DNA of 64,000 nucleotides from NCBI RefSeq assembly GCF_003270085.1, contig NZ_QFDQ01000068.1, positions 20,003-84,002 on the forward strand, read 5' to 3'. The notes beneath the pieces were generated by a model. That model did not search any database. It saw only the letters and a program-made list of their open reading frames with translations, and had not been told where the DNA came from. Of this stretch, positions 62,961 through 64,000 are shown in pieces; within the stretch, counting starts at the first letter, position 1; every line of letters begins with the position of its first letter. Position numbers and translations under genes: made by a program. This DNA comes from Streptomyces triticisoli (lineage in GTDB: Bacteria > Actinomycetota > Actinomycetes > Streptomycetales > Streptomycetaceae).

Positions 62961-63352
62961 CCCTGGGCCCTGCGCCCGCTGACCCGGCGGCGGGGTGCTC
63001 GGGGCAGCGTAAACATCCCGAGCCCCCTTCGTGGCCGGCCTTGCCCGCGGCAGCCGGTCCCCATGAGGCGCCCGCTTATTGATCTTGATCGCGGGCCTGC
63101 TGTCGCTCTGCTGCACCGAGTGGCGCGTTCGGCCCGCGGTTCGGGGAGGCCTCGCTCGGGGCCGAGTGGGATGGCGCGGGGGATACATGGGCCGAACGCG
63201 CCGTTGGTGTGCGCAGGCCAGGCGGTTCAGTCGGCGGTGCGGCGCGTAAGGCGAGTTCGGTGCTCGGGTGGCGGCAGGTGACCCGCCGGGCGGTCCCATC
63301 GGCCCTGCCGCCGGCAGACGGGGCGGGGGACGGAAAACGCCTCCCCCACGTT
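62961..63352. other. No supported gene
   Basis: Region between convergent genes. A weak hairpin on the minus strand (GGGGGA ... TCCCCC near 63328-63352) may end the gene at 63353. Confidence 0.4.
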
Positions 63353-63916
63353 TCAGCGGTCGGCATCTGCGGGGCGCGTCTCGGCCTGGGTGGCGGTCGT
63401 GGGCTCCGGTGCGGCGGGGGCGGTGTAGAAGACCGAGGTGCCCTGATTGGTGCGCTGGGCTTGGCTCTTGGTCACGAGTCCTTCGAGCGTGACGCGGACG
63501 ACCTTGGTCTTGATGCCGCGCTCGGGATGGGCCTGGCCGAGCGCGGCGGAGATTTCCGCGGCGGAGCGCGGTTGGCTCTGCTCGGCGAGGTGGTGGCGGA
63601 TGAGGTCGACCAGGGTGGGCCGGGCCGTCTTCGCGGTGCCGGACGCCTTGGCCGCGGACTTCCTGGCGGCGGGCTTCCGTGCCGTCCGCTTGCCGGGCTC
63701 GGCGGCCGCTGCCCTCCGGGGAGAGGGCAGGGCGGCACTGTCGGGCCCGGCTGCGGGTTTGGCCGGCGCTGTGGTGATGCCGAGTGCCTGCTGCATGGTC
63801 ACCAGCACGGGGTGGTCCTGCTGCAGGGCAGTCGACCGCTCCTGGGGAGCGGTGATCTCCGCCCCGATGCGCTCGAGGTCGCCGGTTACCTGGGGTATTG
63901 GGGTCTGTACGGTCAA
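63353..63916 (-). CDS. Coiled-coil plus winged-helix regulator-like protein
   Basis: 187 residues from TTG 63916. TGDLERIGAEITAPQERSTA is a helix with heptad character, a Lys/Ala linker (KRTARKPAARKSAAKASGTA) follows, and then a winged helix PTLVDLIRHHLAEQSQPRSA then AAEISAALGQAHPERGIKTK and TLEGLVTKSQAQR. Probably DNA-binding. The start is only 1 bp from the end of an ISL3 element at 63918, so its own ribosome site and promoter have been replaced. Confidence 0.75.
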   Translation of the reverse strand: MTVQTPIPQVTGDLERIGAEITAPQERSTALQQDHPVLVTMQQALGITTAPAKPAAGPDSAALPSPRRAAAAEPGKRTARKPAARKSAAKASGTAKTARPTLVDLIRHHLAEQSQPRSAAEISAALGQAHPERGIKTKVVRVTLEGLVTKSQAQRTNQGTSVFYTAPAAPEPTTATQAETRPADADR

Positions 63917-63917
63917 C

Positions 63918-64000
63918 GGCTCTGTCCCGTAATCGGTGGTGGCGTTGTGTGGTGATCACTGGAGGAGGATGCGGTGGCGGAGCAGGGGGAACCCGGCTCG
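63918..64000 (-). mobile_element. End of ISL3-family element C, rest beyond window
   Basis: GGCTCTGTCCCGTAATCGGT then GGTGGCG resembles the terminal repeat of element A (GGGTCTGGCCCGTACCCGGT). Immediately inside lies the 3' end of a transposase gene. Confidence 0.75.
63956..64000 (-). CDS. ISL3-family transposase, last 14 residues (partial)
   Basis: Minus strand reads RAGFPLLRHRILLQ and a stop at 63956, matching the end of element A's transposase (RAGFDLLRHRILLP). The gene continues past base 64000. Confidence 0.75.
   Translation of the reverse strand, partial: RAGFPLLRHRILLQ

Noticed and set aside
1..64000. CRISPR array
   Set aside because: No series of equal-length repeats with spacers was seen on either strand.
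1..64000. tRNA or rRNA genes that could serve as integrase targets
   Set aside because: I found no T-loop/anticodon-like cloverleaf near either integrase remnant, although reading by eye can miss one.

Overview
The window is very GC-rich, uses strongly G/C-ending codons, and carries families typical of Streptomyces: DoxX, DUF305 next to LVIVD-repeat proteins, PrpE, SufR-like regulators, S33 secreted peptidases, and ISL3/IS701/IS5 transposases. It reads as an accessory part of a Streptomyces replicon, probably a chromosome arm or a large plasmid. The density of broken genes is striking. Transposase, resolvase, integrase, relaxase, helicase and terminal-protein-like fragments sit between short runs of intact metabolic or envelope genes. 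I found no tRNA, rRNA or CRISPR array.

Layout. 1-2179: partial cytochrome P450 overlapping a secreted DUF1259 protein. 2353-3832: IS256/ISL3 mosaic. 3942-8320: secreted lysozyme-like protein, broken MFS transporter, intact DsbA-family oxidoreductase, symporter and SUKH fragments. 8438-13794: redox-flavoured island with three intact DoxX membrane proteins, GTP cyclohydrolase I (folE), a small membrane protein, a broken DUF2231 gene and a SufR-like three-cysteine regulator with a palindromic site upstream. 13870-22730: AraC remnant, intact prpE, several broken transporters, one intact MFS pump. 22731-28112: exported proteins (DUF305 lipoprotein, LVIVD-repeat protein, a His/Phe/Asp-rich mini-protein, a beta-helix lipoprotein), a frameshifted cold-shock gene and a ClpC-type fragment. 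28524-32850: Tn3 fragments, a phosphotransferase, a two-domain VOC protein. 33112-35831: two overlapping genes for secreted hydrolases. 36130-41518: recombinase remnants, inverted-repeat clusters, a TraB-like protein and a winged-helix (AlkZ-like) protein. 41756-44078: VOC protein, then an ArsR-type regulator divergent from an Old Yellow Enzyme. 45525-48763: four-gene operon (amidohydrolase, DUF59 protein, alcohol dehydrogenase, ABM monooxygenase) resembling the tail of an actinobacterial propane monooxygenase cluster without the monooxygenase. 48855-50284: IS5-type element with a passenger gene. 50285-54538: decayed P-loop NTPase, relaxase, DnaB-like helicase and a Tpg-like gene. 54900-64000: transposase graveyard with one intact ISL3 element, a second ISL3 inactivated by a single nonsense codon, the end of a third, and a coupled small secreted protein/PGRP amidase pair.

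Functional reading. Few multi-gene systems are complete. The clearest units are the DoxX/folE/regulator island, the orphan propane-cluster tail, the ArsR/OYE pair, the DUF305/LVIVD pair and the serine hydrolase/peptidase pair. Two passages are most worth attention. One is the 1.43 kb element with a coiled-coil/winged-helix passenger, with further remnants at 32275-32515 and 44820-44891. The other is the degenerate DnaB-like plus Tpg-like tandem, which suggests past linear-plasmid or telomere-linked material.
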